Origin: Hyphomicrobiales bacterium | GTDB lineage: Bacteria > Pseudomonadota > Alphaproteobacteria > Rhizobiales > Rhizobiaceae | Length of the DNA: 64,000 nt | Assembly (NCBI GenBank): GCA_900472675.1 | Contig: UCJA01000011.1 | Coordinates: 1-64,000, forward strand | Reading direction: 5' to 3' | Part shown: in pieces, positions 1-8,673 of the stretch | Numbering within the stretch: position 1 is the first letter of the stretch | Layout of the letters: each line of letters opens with the position of its first letter | Translations under genes and position numbers: made by a program | The notes under the pieces: model-generated | Database searches by the model: none | What the model saw: only the letters and a program-made list of their open reading frames with translations | Told to the model about the DNA's origin: nothing

Positions 1-147
1 AAGTCGCGCGCATAAACCGCTGAACGGGGCGCTGAGAGGTGCCACTTACCTACTATACTTACGAGGCAGCTTTCAGCGCCCCGTCCGATCCTGCCCTCCG
101 CCTGTCGGCGGGCGAAAAACGAAACCCCGGCTCACCAAGGGAGCACT

Positions 148-573
148 ATGTCCAGTCCCCAGATCAGTTCCCAGCCCAATCCCCAAGCTGGCGCAAAGCC
201 GCCCAAGATGGATGGCGCGATTGCCGTTCGGGTGGCCGAGTATCTCAGGCTTCCCGGTTTTTTCTGCCGGCGTCGTCAATGCCGGCGCCGCGGCCGCTGC
301 GGCTGGGTCTTCCCGTTAACCGGCGAGCCTTGCTGCCTGCGCAACCTCCTACCCAAGGAGCGCCAAATCTTCTGCGACGTCTATGAGAAGACGCTGCGCG
401 TTCGCTCTTTCCTCGGCTGCATCGGACTGACCTATGCTTCCCCCTATGCTTCCATGCGGGAAATCGAGGATGCCGCCATGGCGATTGCGCAGCCGCTCGT
501 GCCGGCCCGCGACCGGCGGCGCTTTAACGACGCCCGCCGGGCCCGCGACAGGGAGCCGCCGCCGACCTGCTGA
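148..573 (+). CDS. Hypothetical Cys/Arg-rich protein (141 aa)
   Basis: I do not recognise this protein. The ATG at 148 has a good ribosome binding site (AAGGGAG, about 8 bases upstream), which supports a real gene. The first 25 residues are Pro/Gln-rich and probably disordered. A core at about residues 36-95 holds seven cysteines (40, 45, 51, 62, 63, 76, 91), the first three embedded in arginines (pattern C-x4-C-x5-C). The tail is Arg/Pro-rich and ends in Cys. There is no signal peptide or membrane segment. The cysteine spacing could bind a metal, but this is a guess. It stands alone 77 bases ahead of an NTF2-like gene on the same strand. Confidence 0.6.
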   Translation: MSSPQISSQPNPQAGAKPPKMDGAIAVRVAEYLRLPGFFCRRRQCRRRGRCGWVFPLTGEPCCLRNLLPKERQIFCDVYEKTLRVRSFLGCIGLTYASPYASMREIEDAAMAIAQPLVPARDRRRFNDARRARDREPPPTC

Positions 574-650
574 GCTGCGGAGCGCAGAAAGCGCTCCGGG
601 GAACATCTGCCTGTGCTGCCGGTTTGCCTTCTATCATCAAGGAGACCAGC

Positions 651-1202
651 ATGGCCGACATTTCGAAGACCTTTATCGATGCCCTCGGGCGCCTGGAAGC
701 CAATCACGAGGTGGAGGCGATCGCCGGCCTGTTCACTGAGGACGCCGAGATCGCCAACCCGCTCGTGCAGTATGAGGATGGCGGCGCCGAAGCGGCCAAG
801 ACCTTCTGGACGCAGTATCGCGCGGCCTTCGAGGAGATCCGCTCCGAATTCCGCACCGTCACCGAAAAGGACGGCGTGGCCTTCCTCGAGTGGACAAGCA
901 AGGGTTCGATGGACGGAACCGCGTTCACCTACGAGGGCGTCTCGGTGCTCGAAAGCGAAGGCGACCGGATCAAGGCCTTCCGCACCTATTTCGACACGCG
1001 CCACCTGCCGACCGCCCATACCAAAGGGGGCGCCGGTTCCGGTCGCGTCGAGGGGGCCAGCCCCGAAGGGGCCAGCCAGTCGCAGCAGACGCAACAGCAG
1101 CAGTCGTCCGGCCAGACGGATGGCGGCGATGCCAGCGAGGACAAGATGGTGGAAGCGCAGCGGGATGCCGCAGACCAGCGCGCCGCCGGCGGCTACAGCT
1201 GA
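651..1202 (+). CDS. NTF2-like / SnoaL-type protein with Gln-rich tail
   Basis: This 183-residue protein has a SnoaL/NTF2-like (nuclear transport factor 2) fold at about residues 5-118: an N-terminal helix, a Phe-rich middle and a strand-rich half ending in a TYFDTRHLP segment. Members of this fold are small enzymes or ligand-binding proteins, and no specific substrate can be assigned. Residues from about 121 onward form a low-complexity Gly/Ser/Gln/Asp tail with a run of glutamines, unusual for the family. The start at 651 is preferred over an upstream in-frame GTG/TTG-type start at 624 because AAGGAG lies 6-7 bases before it. Confidence 0.7.
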   Translation: MADISKTFIDALGRLEANHEVEAIAGLFTEDAEIANPLVQYEDGGAEAAKTFWTQYRAAFEEIRSEFRTVTEKDGVAFLEWTSKGSMDGTAFTYEGVSVLESEGDRIKAFRTYFDTRHLPTAHTKGGAGSGRVEGASPEGASQSQQTQQQQSSGQTDGGDASEDKMVEAQRDAADQRAAGGYS

Positions 1203-1326
1203 CGTCATAAGCCAGGGGCGGTGGACGACCGCGCCGCCCTTGGCGCTAACCCTCCGTCAACACGGGTGTGCTATATGCGACGTCATACAGTGCATGCACG
1301 CAATGGATCGACGGGGATTGGCTGGA

Positions 1327-1536
1327 ATGGCGATGGTCGGCTTTAAGAACACCAACAATCAGGTCGTCTACATCAATCCGGCCCAGGTGCTTTATGTGAC
1401 GACCTTCGAGCCGGACGTGTCGATCGTCACCTTTGCGGTTGCCGGCCAGGGCGGCGAGCCGGTGCATATCTATGTGCGCGGCAATGTGGAACTGGTGCAG
1501 TCGAAACTGTCGCTCGGCATGGGCGGCCGCGCCTGA
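1327..1536 (+). CDS. Small conserved-type hypothetical protein (about 69 aa)
   Basis: This is a short soluble protein of unknown function, about 69 residues. It looks like a compact beta-rich domain: an N-terminal stretch with VVYINPAQVLYVT, then alternating strands, ending in a Gly-rich tail. The start at 1327 (or 1333, two codons later) is chosen because GGGGATT lies at a suitable distance; in-frame ATGs at 1294 and 1303 are further upstream without a clear ribosome binding site. The gene converges on mazG, with only seven bases between the stop codons. No family name can be supported. Confidence 0.55.
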   Translation: MAMVGFKNTNNQVVYINPAQVLYVTTFEPDVSIVTFAVAGQGGEPVHIYVRGNVELVQSKLSLGMGGRA

Positions 1537-1543
1537 AACCGGT

Positions 1544-2383
1544 TCAGACTTCCACTTGGCGCTCGATCGCCTTGGCGTCCTGCCACAGCGCCTCCATCCG
1601 CTCCAGCGTCGCGGCCTGCAAGGTTTCGCCCTGAGCTTCAAGTTCCGTCTCGATGTGGCTGAAGCGGCGCCGGAATTTGGTATTGGTGCCGCGCAGCGCC
1701 TGTTCGGGATCGGCCTTCACATGGCGGCCGATGTTGACCACGGCAAACAAAAGATCTCCCAGTTCGTCGGCGACCTTTTCCGGGTGACCTGCCGCCAGCG
1801 CCTCGCGCAGTTCGCGTACCTCCTCCTCGATCTTGTCGAGGATAGGCTCCGGCTCCGACCAGTCGAAACCGACCTTGGCCGCCTGGCTCTGGAGCTTTAC
1901 CGCCTCCATCAGCGCCGGCTGTGCGCGGTGCACGGCACCCAGAAATCCGGGCTTTGCGTCGTCCGCAGTCGTGCCGCGCCGTGCCCGACGCTCGGCCCGC
2001 TCGCGCTTCTCCTCGGCCTTGATCGCCTCCCACTGCGCCTTCACCAGACCCGGCGTATCGGCGTCCGCCCTTGCGAAGACATGCGGATGGCGGCGGATCA
2101 TCTTCCTGGTGATCGCTTCGACCACGTCGCCGAAGGAGAAGTCGCCGGCCTCTTCAGCCATGCGAGCGTGAAACACCACCTGCAGCAGAAGGTCGCCCAG
2201 TTCCTCGCAGAGGTCGTCCATGTCGTTGCGTTCGATCGCGTCCGCCACCTCATAGGCTTCCTCGATCGTATAGGGCACGATGGTCTGAAAATTCTGTTCC
2301 AGATCCCAGGGGCAGCCGGTCACCGGCGTGCGCAGCGCCGCCATGATCTCGATCAGGCGGGAAATATTCTTGGAAGCGTTCAT
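1544..2383 (-). CDS. mazG: Nucleoside triphosphate pyrophosphohydrolase MazG
   Basis: MazG hydrolyses (d)NTPs to NMP plus pyrophosphate and cleans aberrant nucleotides from the pool. The 279-residue product has the two tandem MazG domains of the family: the first with GCPWD at about residues 23-27, an EEAYE metal-binding segment at about 42-46 and EELGDLLL at about 60-67, and the second with EEEVREL and DELGDLLF near residues 185-215. The start at 2383 follows GGGGAC; an in-frame start seven codons earlier is less likely. The gene lies 17 bases downstream of a deaminase gene on the same strand and probably shares its transcript. Confidence 0.95.
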   Translation of the reverse strand: MNASKNISRLIEIMAALRTPVTGCPWDLEQNFQTIVPYTIEEAYEVADAIERNDMDDLCEELGDLLLQVVFHARMAEEAGDFSFGDVVEAITRKMIRRHPHVFARADADTPGLVKAQWEAIKAEEKRERAERRARRGTTADDAKPGFLGAVHRAQPALMEAVKLQSQAAKVGFDWSEPEPILDKIEEEVRELREALAAGHPEKVADELGDLLFAVVNIGRHVKADPEQALRGTNTKFRRRFSHIETELEAQGETLQAATLERMEALWQDAKAIERQVEV

Positions 2384-2400
2384 GCTGATGTCCCCGCGTC

Positions 2401-2979
2401 TCAATTCAGCGGTATGCTGTTTGCGTCCTTGCCGGACTGGTAGCGTTCCGAGAGCTTTCGGTATTCCTCCTTGATGCGGGAGGTTTGTTCTTTCAGGGCC
2501 GAGCGTTGCGGCTCGTCCTCGGTCTCGACCAGATCGGCGATGACATGGGAGGTCCAGAAGGCGTTGCTGCGCCTATATCCGCCGGGCTCCAGGCCGAAGA
2601 CTTCCTTGAGAATCTTCAGGTCGTGCGGAATGGCGAAGGCGTCGCGGGAATCCTCGTGACTGAAGAAGAAGGAGAAGTTGTCGAAACCGGCCCAGGTGAT
2701 CGCCGAAAGGCACATGCTGCAGGGTTCGTGAGTCGACAGGAAAATCAGATCCTTGGTGGAGGTTCCTGAAGTCGTTTCGTAGAAGCGCTTCAGGGTATGA
2801 ACTTCGCCGTGCCAGAGCGGATTTTCCAGCTCGTTGTTGGTGTTGGCCACCACCAGCGACAGGTCGGACTTGCGCAGGATGGCCGCGCCGAACACCTTGT
2901 TGCCGAGCGCGACACCCTTTTGGGTCAGCGGCAGGATATCATGCTCGATCACGTCGAGAAGGCGGGCGGCAAGGGTCAT
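2401..2979 (-). CDS. Cytidine/deoxycytidylate deaminase-family protein
   Basis: This 192-residue protein has the zinc signature of the nucleoside/tRNA deaminase superfamily: H57-G-E59 as zinc ligand and proton shuttle, and P86-C87-S-M-C90 as the second zinc motif. The C-terminal 60 residues are helical and charged. It is not a standard TadA, which has HAE rather than HGE, so the substrate is unknown; a free nucleoside or base is likely. It sits directly upstream of mazG, so the two could both act on the nucleotide pool, though this is inference from position. Confidence 0.8.
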   Translation of the reverse strand: MTLAARLLDVIEHDILPLTQKGVALGNKVFGAAILRKSDLSLVVANTNNELENPLWHGEVHTLKRFYETTSGTSTKDLIFLSTHEPCSMCLSAITWAGFDNFSFFFSHEDSRDAFAIPHDLKILKEVFGLEPGGYRRSNAFWTSHVIADLVETEDEPQRSALKEQTSRIKEEYRKLSERYQSGKDANSIPLN

Positions 2980-3195
2980 GGCAGCTCTTGATAAGTGGAG
3001 GCACTACCAAGTCTAGAAGAGCCGTTGCGCGCGACCAAGGGAAAATGCCCGGCATTTCAGAAAACCTGGGGACAGCCGGAAGGCCGTGGTTTTTGCTCCA
3101 CAATCGCCCGGGATGGGAACAGAAATACCGCGATGCAGCAGGATTTGCGTATCCATTTCTTCAACCTGCTGTCATAATCGATCATCATTGATCCA

Positions 3196-4671
3196 ATGAT
3201 TTCCGGTTCGCGCATGTCCAGCTCCCAAGAACGTCTGTCGGTGTTTCCGGCCTTTTTCCGTGTTCGCGGCAAAAGGGTGCTGGTGGTCGGCAATGGCGAC
3301 GAGGCCTATGCCAAGGCGCGGCTGCTGCGCAATACGGATGCGCATATCGTTGCCTGCACGGATGCACCCGAAGCCGATTACGCCGCCTTCCTCGCCGAGC
3401 AGCCGATCGAGGTCGTGTCTACTGCCTTCGAGCCCGTGATGGTCGAGGGCATGGTTCTCGTGTTTGCCGCGACCGGCGAAGCCGAGCAGGACCAGGCGAT
3501 CGTGCATGCGGCGCGCGCCGAACGCATCCCCGCCAATGCGGTGGACCAGCCGGAGTATTGCGATTTCCTGACGCCGGCGCTGGTCAATCGTGCGCCGGTC
3601 GCGGTCGCGATCGGCACGGAAGGTGCCGGCCCGGTCCTCGGGCAGATGATCCGTGCCCGCATCGACATGATGCTGTCGCCTTCGCTTGGGCCGCTCGCCC
3701 GGCTTGCCACGCAATACCGCCAGGCCGCAGACGCCATGGTTCCGCGCGGTGCCTCGCGCCGGCTGTTCTGGCGGCGGTTCTTCACCGGTGCCGTCGCCGA
3801 CAGCATGGAAGCCAACGACGTGCTCGCCGCCCGCCGTGCCGCCGACGATCTGCTGGCCGTGACTGGCCAGGCGGCAGACGGCAAGATCTGGCTGGTGGGT
3901 GCGGGACCGGGCGCCGAAGATCTTTTGACGCTGCGGGCGCAGAGGGTGCTGATGGAAGCCGACGCGATCGTCTACGACGCGCTGGTGCCGCAGGGCATCG
4001 TCGATATGGGCCGCCGCGATGCGGAGCGCCTTTCGGTCGGCAAGCGCAAGAACTGCCACTCCAAGTCTCAGGACGAGATCAACCGCCTGCTGGTCGGTCT
4101 CGGCCGCGAGGGCAAGCGCGTGGTGCGGCTGAAATCCGGCGATCCTCTGGTCTACGGCCGGGCCGCGGAAGAGATGGCGGCGCTTCGGGCAGCCGGCATT
4201 CCTTACGAGATCGTGCCCGGCATTACCTCTGCCTTTGCGGCGGCTGCCGATTTCGACCTGCCGCTCACGCTGCGCGGCGTTGCCTCGTCGCTGGTGTTTA
4301 CGACGGGTCATGACTTGACCGGCGAGATCCTGCCGGACTGGGCAGGCCTTGCCATGTCCGGCGCGACGATTGCCGTCTACATGGGCCGCACGGTCGCTGC
4401 CTCCGTGGCCGGCCGGCTGATGGAGGCCGGACTGGCGCGGGAAACGACGGTGGCGGTGGTGGAGAATGCCAGCCGACCGGACCGGCGCCTCTTCCATGGC
4501 GTGCTCAGCGAACTGCCGGCGCTGGAAGCCCGCGACGATCTCGCAGGCCCGGTCATGGTGATTATCGGCGAAGCCGTCGCCGGAGCCAATTTCGACAAGT
4601 CCGAACCGCTGTCTGCCTATCGGGTCGCAACCCGCGACAGCCACACGGAAAACATGGGAACAGCACGATGA
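3196..4671 (+). CDS. cysG: Siroheme synthase CysG (bifunctional)
   Basis: CysG makes siroheme, the cofactor of sulfite and nitrite reductases, from uroporphyrinogen III. The N-terminal domain (about residues 1-210) has a dinucleotide-binding GNGDEAYAKARLL segment of the precorrin-2 dehydrogenase/ferrochelatase. The C-terminal domain (about 230-475) is the SAM-dependent uroporphyrinogen-III methyltransferase, with VGAGPGAEDLLTLRA and SGDPLVYGRAAEE. At 491 residues it is full length. The start is uncertain: an in-frame ATG at 3214 is equally plausible and neither has a clear ribosome binding site. It heads an operon with the DUF2849 gene and cysI, which its product serves. Confidence 0.95.
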   Translation: MISGSRMSSSQERLSVFPAFFRVRGKRVLVVGNGDEAYAKARLLRNTDAHIVACTDAPEADYAAFLAEQPIEVVSTAFEPVMVEGMVLVFAATGEAEQDQAIVHAARAERIPANAVDQPEYCDFLTPALVNRAPVAVAIGTEGAGPVLGQMIRARIDMMLSPSLGPLARLATQYRQAADAMVPRGASRRLFWRRFFTGAVADSMEANDVLAARRAADDLLAVTGQAADGKIWLVGAGPGAEDLLTLRAQRVLMEADAIVYDALVPQGIVDMGRRDAERLSVGKRKNCHSKSQDEINRLLVGLGREGKRVVRLKSGDPLVYGRAAEEMAALRAAGIPYEIVPGITSAFAAAADFDLPLTLRGVASSLVFTTGHDLTGEILPDWAGLAMSGATIAVYMGRTVAASVAGRLMEAGLARETTVAVVENASRPDRRLFHGVLSELPALEARDDLAGPVMVIIGEAVAGANFDKSEPLSAYRVATRDSHTENMGTAR

Positions 4672-4982
4672 CCGACAAGGTTCTGACCGCAAACCGCCTG
4701 ACCGACGGCATCGCCGTCTGGCTCGATGCCAATGGCCAGTGGACCGAAAGCCTGCAGGATGCGCTGGTCGCCCGGCACGAAGAGGCGGTGGCCTCGCTCG
4801 AGGCGATCGGCAAGCGCGATTTTGCCGGGAACCAGGTCGTTGACGTCGCAGTCATCGACGTGCAGGAACAGGATGGCAAGCTTTGGCCTGTCCGGCTGCG
4901 CGAACGTATTCGTGCCCAGGGCCCTACCATGGAATATGCTACGGGTTTTCGACCCGCGGATCCCAAGTTCATCGCAGTCTGA
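4668..4982 (+). CDS. DUF2849 protein of the sulfite-reductase operon
   Basis: This 104-residue soluble protein matches the DUF2849 family by its pattern (an N-terminal LTANRLTDGIAVWLD segment, then VVDVAVIDVQ) and by its place between cysG and cysI. No biochemical activity is known to me. Its start ATG overlaps the cysG stop (ATGA), implying translational coupling, and cysI follows after 21 bases. The constant association suggests a role in siroheme delivery or sulfite reductase assembly, but that is inference only. Confidence 0.85.
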   Translation: MTDKVLTANRLTDGIAVWLDANGQWTESLQDALVARHEEAVASLEAIGKRDFAGNQVVDVAVIDVQEQDGKLWPVRLRERIRAQGPTMEYATGFRPADPKFIAV

Positions 4983-5003
4983 TACCGACATTTCGGGGAA
5001 GTC

Positions 5004-6677
5004 ATGTACCGTTACGACGAATTCGACCACGCCTTTGTTTCGAGCCGCGTGGAGCAGTTCCGCGATCAGGTTGAGCGTCGGCTTGCCGGCGAGCTTGCAG
5101 AAGACGCCTTCAAGCCGCTTCGGCTGATGAACGGGGTCTACCTGCAACTGCACGCCTATATGCTGCGCGTCGCCATTCCCTATGGAACGCTGAACTCGAC
5201 CCAGATGCGCATGCTGGCGCATATCGCGCGCAAGTATGACCGGGGCTATGGCCATTTCACCACCCGGCAGAACATCCAGTACAACTGGCCGAAGCTGAGC
5301 GAAATCCCGGATGCGCTGGCGGATCTGGCAAGCGTCGAAATGCACGCGCTGCAGACCTCGGGCAACTGCATCCGCAATGTGACGGCCGACCACTTTGCCG
5401 GCGCTGCCGCAGACGAAGTGGCGGATCCCCGCCCCTATGCGGAAATCCTGCGTCAGTGGTCCTCCGTCCACCCGGAATTCTCCTACCTGCCGCGCAAGTT
5501 CAAGATCGCCGTCACCGGCGCCGAGCGCGACCGTGCGGCCATCCAGGTGCATGACATCGGCCTGCACGTGAAGAAGAATGACAAGGGCGAGCTGGGCTTT
5601 GCGGTCTATATCGGTGGCGGCCAGGGCCGTACGCCGCTGATCGCCAAGAAGATCCGCGACTTCCTGCCGGAAGAGGATCTCCTCTCCTACACGACCGCGA
5701 TCATGCGCGTGTACAATCTCTACGGTCGCCGCGACAACAAGTACAAGGCGCGCATCAAGATCCTGGTCCACGAGACCGGGCTTGAGGAAATCACCCGTCG
5801 GGTCGAGGAAGAGTTCGGTCACCTGAAGGGCAGCGAACTCAAGCTTCCGGAAGCGGACGTACAGTCGATCGCCAGCTATTTCGCGCCCCCGGCCCTGCCG
5901 GACCGGCCGGAAGGCTGGGCACAGCTGGCAAACTGGAAGAAGCAGGATGAAGGCTTCTCCCGCTGGGTCAGCCAGAACGTGCAGCCGCACAAGCATCCGG
6001 ACTACGGCATGGTCACCGTGTCGCTGAAGCCGATCGGTGGCATTCCGGGCGACGCCAGCCACGAGCAGATGGATCTGCTGGCGGACCTTGCCCAGGAGTA
6101 TGCCTTCGACGAGTTGCGCATCAGCCATGAGCAGAACGTGATCCTGCCGCATGTGGCGCTGGCCGATCTCGAGCCGCTCTACCGCGCGCTCAATGCCCAG
6201 AACCTTGGCACCGCCAACGCCGGGCTGATCACCGACATCATTGCCTGTCCCGGGCTGGATTACTGCGCGCTTGCCAATGCCCGCGCCATTCCCGTCGCAC
6301 AGGAAATCTCGACCCGCTTCGGCTCGCCCGAGCGGCAGGCCGAAATCGGTGCGCTCAAGATCAAGATCTCGGGCTGCATCAATGCCTGCGGCCATCACCA
6401 TGTGGGCCATATCGGCCTTCTGGGCGTCGAGAAGAAGGGTGCTGAACTCTACCAGATCACGCTTGGCGGATCCGGCGACGAGCATACCTCGATCGGCGAA
6501 ATCATCGGTCGCGGCTTCGAGCCGGACAAGGTGACGGATGCGATCGAAACCATTGTGAACACCTATCTCGGGCTGCGTTCGTCGCCGGAGGAGATTTTCC
6601 TCGATGCCTATCGTCGTGTCGGGCCGCAGCCTTTCAAGGATGCGCTCTATGGCGATGCCAAGGCGCAAGCGGCGTGA
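5004..6677 (+). CDS. cysI: Sulfite reductase hemoprotein CysI (nitrite/sulfite reductase family)
   Basis: The 557-residue enzyme carries the siroheme/Fe4S4 signature: C415, C421 (CPGLDYC) and C458, C462 (CINAC followed by GHHH). The N-terminal half holds the first ferredoxin-like repeat, with HFTTRQNIQYNWP near residue 87 as part of the siroheme pocket. It reduces sulfite to sulfide with six electrons. Its size and single-subunit layout fit the ferredoxin-type or CysI-type reductase; nitrite as substrate cannot be excluded, but the cysG/DUF934 setting favours sulfite. A ferredoxin-NADP reductase gene lies about 1.2 kb downstream. Confidence 0.92.
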   Translation: MYRYDEFDHAFVSSRVEQFRDQVERRLAGELAEDAFKPLRLMNGVYLQLHAYMLRVAIPYGTLNSTQMRMLAHIARKYDRGYGHFTTRQNIQYNWPKLSEIPDALADLASVEMHALQTSGNCIRNVTADHFAGAAADEVADPRPYAEILRQWSSVHPEFSYLPRKFKIAVTGAERDRAAIQVHDIGLHVKKNDKGELGFAVYIGGGQGRTPLIAKKIRDFLPEEDLLSYTTAIMRVYNLYGRRDNKYKARIKILVHETGLEEITRRVEEEFGHLKGSELKLPEADVQSIASYFAPPALPDRPEGWAQLANWKKQDEGFSRWVSQNVQPHKHPDYGMVTVSLKPIGGIPGDASHEQMDLLADLAQEYAFDELRISHEQNVILPHVALADLEPLYRALNAQNLGTANAGLITDIIACPGLDYCALANARAIPVAQEISTRFGSPERQAEIGALKIKISGCINACGHHHVGHIGLLGVEKKGAELYQITLGGSGDEHTSIGEIIGRGFEPDKVTDAIETIVNTYLGLRSSPEEIFLDAYRRVGPQPFKDALYGDAKAQAA

Positions 6678-6694
6678 CGGGAGCGAGCGGAACC

Positions 6695-7204
6695 ATGAAT
6701 GACAATCCCAAAATCTGGCGCGAAAGCGGCTTCGTTGAGGGCGACCCCTGGGTGGTCGAAATCGACGAGGTCAAGGCGAGCGACGACCAGAAGCCGTTGC
6801 TGACGATCGATGCGCTGATCGAGCGGGCGGAAAACAGCAATGACGTCGGCCTCGGCGTGCTGGTCAAACCCGCCGACGACATCCGCCGGTTGGAGCCCTA
6901 TCTCTACCGGCTGGAAATCGTGGCGCTCGAATTTCCGGCCTTCAGCGATGGACGCGCCTTCAGCCACGCCTCGCTGCTGAGGGAACGGCTGGCCTACACC
7001 AACGAATTGCGCGCCGTGGGCGATGTGCTGATCGACCACATTCCGCTGATGCTGCGCTGTGGCATCGACAGCTTCGCGGTCAAGAACGCGACGGCGCTGA
7101 AGCGGCTTGCAGAGGGACGGCTTCCGGGCATCGACTTCCACTACCAGCCGACCGCACGGCCCGAGGAAAAGAGCGGCGGCTACAGCTGGCGTCGGATCTC
7201 CTAG
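6695..7204 (+). CDS. DUF934 protein (sulfur assimilation accessory)
   Basis: The product, about 169 residues, fits the DUF934 family, which occurs next to sulfite reductase and PAPS/APS reductase genes in proteobacteria. Features seen are a conserved LRRLEPYL-like segment (here IRRLEPYLYRLEIVALEFPAFSDGR, split by family-typical Phe/Asp) and ARLLRERL-like helices; the C-terminus ends in Ser/Gly/Tyr/Trp/Arg. The ATG at 6695 is preferred over a GTG at 6674 that would overlap the cysI stop, because GGGAGCGAGCGG precedes it. No enzymatic function is known to me. It is the last gene of the cysG operon and converges on the NTF2-like gene with an 8-base gap. Confidence 0.85.
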   Translation: MNDNPKIWRESGFVEGDPWVVEIDEVKASDDQKPLLTIDALIERAENSNDVGLGVLVKPADDIRRLEPYLYRLEIVALEFPAFSDGRAFSHASLLRERLAYTNELRAVGDVLIDHIPLMLRCGIDSFAVKNATALKRLAEGRLPGIDFHYQPTARPEEKSGGYSWRRIS

Positions 7205-7212
7205 ACAAGCGC

Positions 7213-7632
7213 TTAGCCCAGGGATTTCAGGGCTTGCTTCTCGGCCATGAATTCGGCGATGGCGAAGGTATCGAAGAACTGCAGGTATTCGATAATGGCG
7301 CCATCCCGGAAGGTCAGTTTGTCGATGAATTCGGCGCTGAGCTTCGAGCCGTCCGGACAGTAGACGATGTCGCCGCGGCGGTGCACATAGACGGTATCGC
7401 CACTTTCATGGATGCTGACGTTCTCGACCCGGCTCATGTCCCAGTCATCCAGAAGCTGGCCGGCTGCCGTCCGGATGGAGGCGGCACCTTGCTGCCGCTG
7501 CGTCAGCGCCCCGAGCTTTTCGGTGCCGACGATATGAAAGGCTCCCTCCGGGTGAAGGCACCCCATAAGACGGTCGAGATCGGGCTTGGCCCGCGCATCG
7601 TATAATTCCTGAACTATATCCTGATAGGCCAT
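7213..7632 (-). CDS. SnoaL-like/NTF2-fold protein
   Basis: A 139-residue SnoaL-type polyketide-cyclase-like or NTF2-fold protein: N-terminal helix (VQELYDARAKPDLDRLMGCL), His-Pro-Glu-Gly turn, central helix and a C-terminal beta sheet ending FFDTFAIAEFMAEKQAL. Such proteins bind or isomerise small hydrophobic ligands, but no substrate can be assigned. The start at 7632 has a very strong ribosome binding site (AAGGAGGAGG), overriding an upstream in-frame start at 7770. It is divergent from fpr and the 202-base gap must hold both promoters. Confidence 0.8.
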   Translation of the reverse strand: MAYQDIVQELYDARAKPDLDRLMGCLHPEGAFHIVGTEKLGALTQRQQGAASIRTAAGQLLDDWDMSRVENVSIHESGDTVYVHRRGDIVYCPDGSKLSAEFIDKLTFRDGAIIEYLQFFDTFAIAEFMAEKQALKSLG

Positions 7633-7834
7633 TGTCCTCCTCCTTGCTGGCTGGCGTATTGTGTTCCCATTGCCTGATCGTGGCAATGGGACGGAGGATG
7701 GAACGGCAAGTGGAGCTTTTGGCACATATTTTTTCCCCGCGTGTCCTATGCGGCATTGCGGTGCCTTCAAATGCCGGGGGATTTGGTATATTTCGCCCCT
7801 GCGATTGCACGAGACGAGAAGACGGATTGATTTG

Positions 7835-8650
7835 ATGGACGCCCCAGCAAAGATCGACGATGTGGTAGCAGCGAAAATCCCGGACGGTGTCTACGCCGAG
7901 ACGGTGCTGAGCGTCGAACATTACACCGACCGCCTGTTCCGCTTCCGGATGACGCGACCGGCCGGCTTCCGCTTCCGCTCCGGCGAGTTCGCGATGATCG
8001 GGCTGATGGTGGGCGACAAGCCGGTCTACCGCGCCTATTCGATCGCCAGCCCGTCCTGGGACGAGGAACTGGAGTTCTTTTCGATCAAAGTGCCGGAAGG
8101 CCCGCTCACCTCGCATCTGCAGGCCATCCAGCCGGGCGACAAGGTGCTGATGCGCAAGAAGCCGACGGGTACGCTGGTGCTCGACGCGCTGACGCCGGGC
8201 AAGCGCCTCTACATGTTTTCGACCGGCACGGGGATCGCGCCCTTCGCCAGCCTGATCCGCGACCCGGACACTTACGAGATGTTCGAGGAAGTGATCCTCA
8301 CCCATACCTGCCGTGAGGTGGCCGAGCTGAAATACGGCTTCGACCTGATGGAGGAGATCCGCAACCACGAGTTCCTGTCGGAGATCGTCGGCGACAAGCT
8401 CAAGCACTATCCGACGGTGACGCGCGAACCCTACCCCTATCAGGGCCGCATCACTGACCTGATGGAGAGCGGCAAGCTGTTCACCGATCTCGGCGTGCCG
8501 CCGCTCGACCCGGCCGTCGATCGGGGCATGATCTGCGGCTCCACAGCCATGCTGAAGGACACCAAGGCGTTCCTCGAGAAGTCGGGGCTGACCGAAGGCG
8601 CCAACAGCAAGCCGGCAGAATTCGTGATCGAGCGCGCCTTCGTCGGCTAA
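7835..8650 (+). CDS. fpr: Ferredoxin--NADP reductase
   Basis: A 271-residue bacterial-type (subclass I) FNR flavoprotein. The FAD motif RAYS is at residues 66-69, the NADP-binding GTGIAPF segment near residue 130, and the C-terminus is FVIERAFVG, as in alphaproteobacterial FprA-type enzymes. It transfers electrons between NADPH and ferredoxin/flavodoxin and may feed the nearby CysI. The start at 7835 begins the recognisable homology; earlier in-frame codons belong to the intergenic region. It ends 23 bases before a strong terminator shared with the convergent MFS gene. Confidence 0.93.
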   Translation: MDAPAKIDDVVAAKIPDGVYAETVLSVEHYTDRLFRFRMTRPAGFRFRSGEFAMIGLMVGDKPVYRAYSIASPSWDEELEFFSIKVPEGPLTSHLQAIQPGDKVLMRKKPTGTLVLDALTPGKRLYMFSTGTGIAPFASLIRDPDTYEMFEEVILTHTCREVAELKYGFDLMEEIRNHEFLSEIVGDKLKHYPTVTREPYPYQGRITDLMESGKLFTDLGVPPLDPAVDRGMICGSTAMLKDTKAFLEKSGLTEGANSKPAEFVIERAFVG

Positions 8651-8673
8651 GTCCGGATCGCTGATACAAACAC

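Noticed and set aside
2980..3195. A riboswitch upstream of cysG
   Set aside because: No conserved riboswitch core could be recognised by eye in the 216 bases, and a covariance-model search would be needed.
4617..6668. Long open frame (683 codons) opposite cysI and the DUF2849 gene
   Set aside because: Shadow of cysI and its neighbour; His/Asp/Gly-rich translation without any domain.
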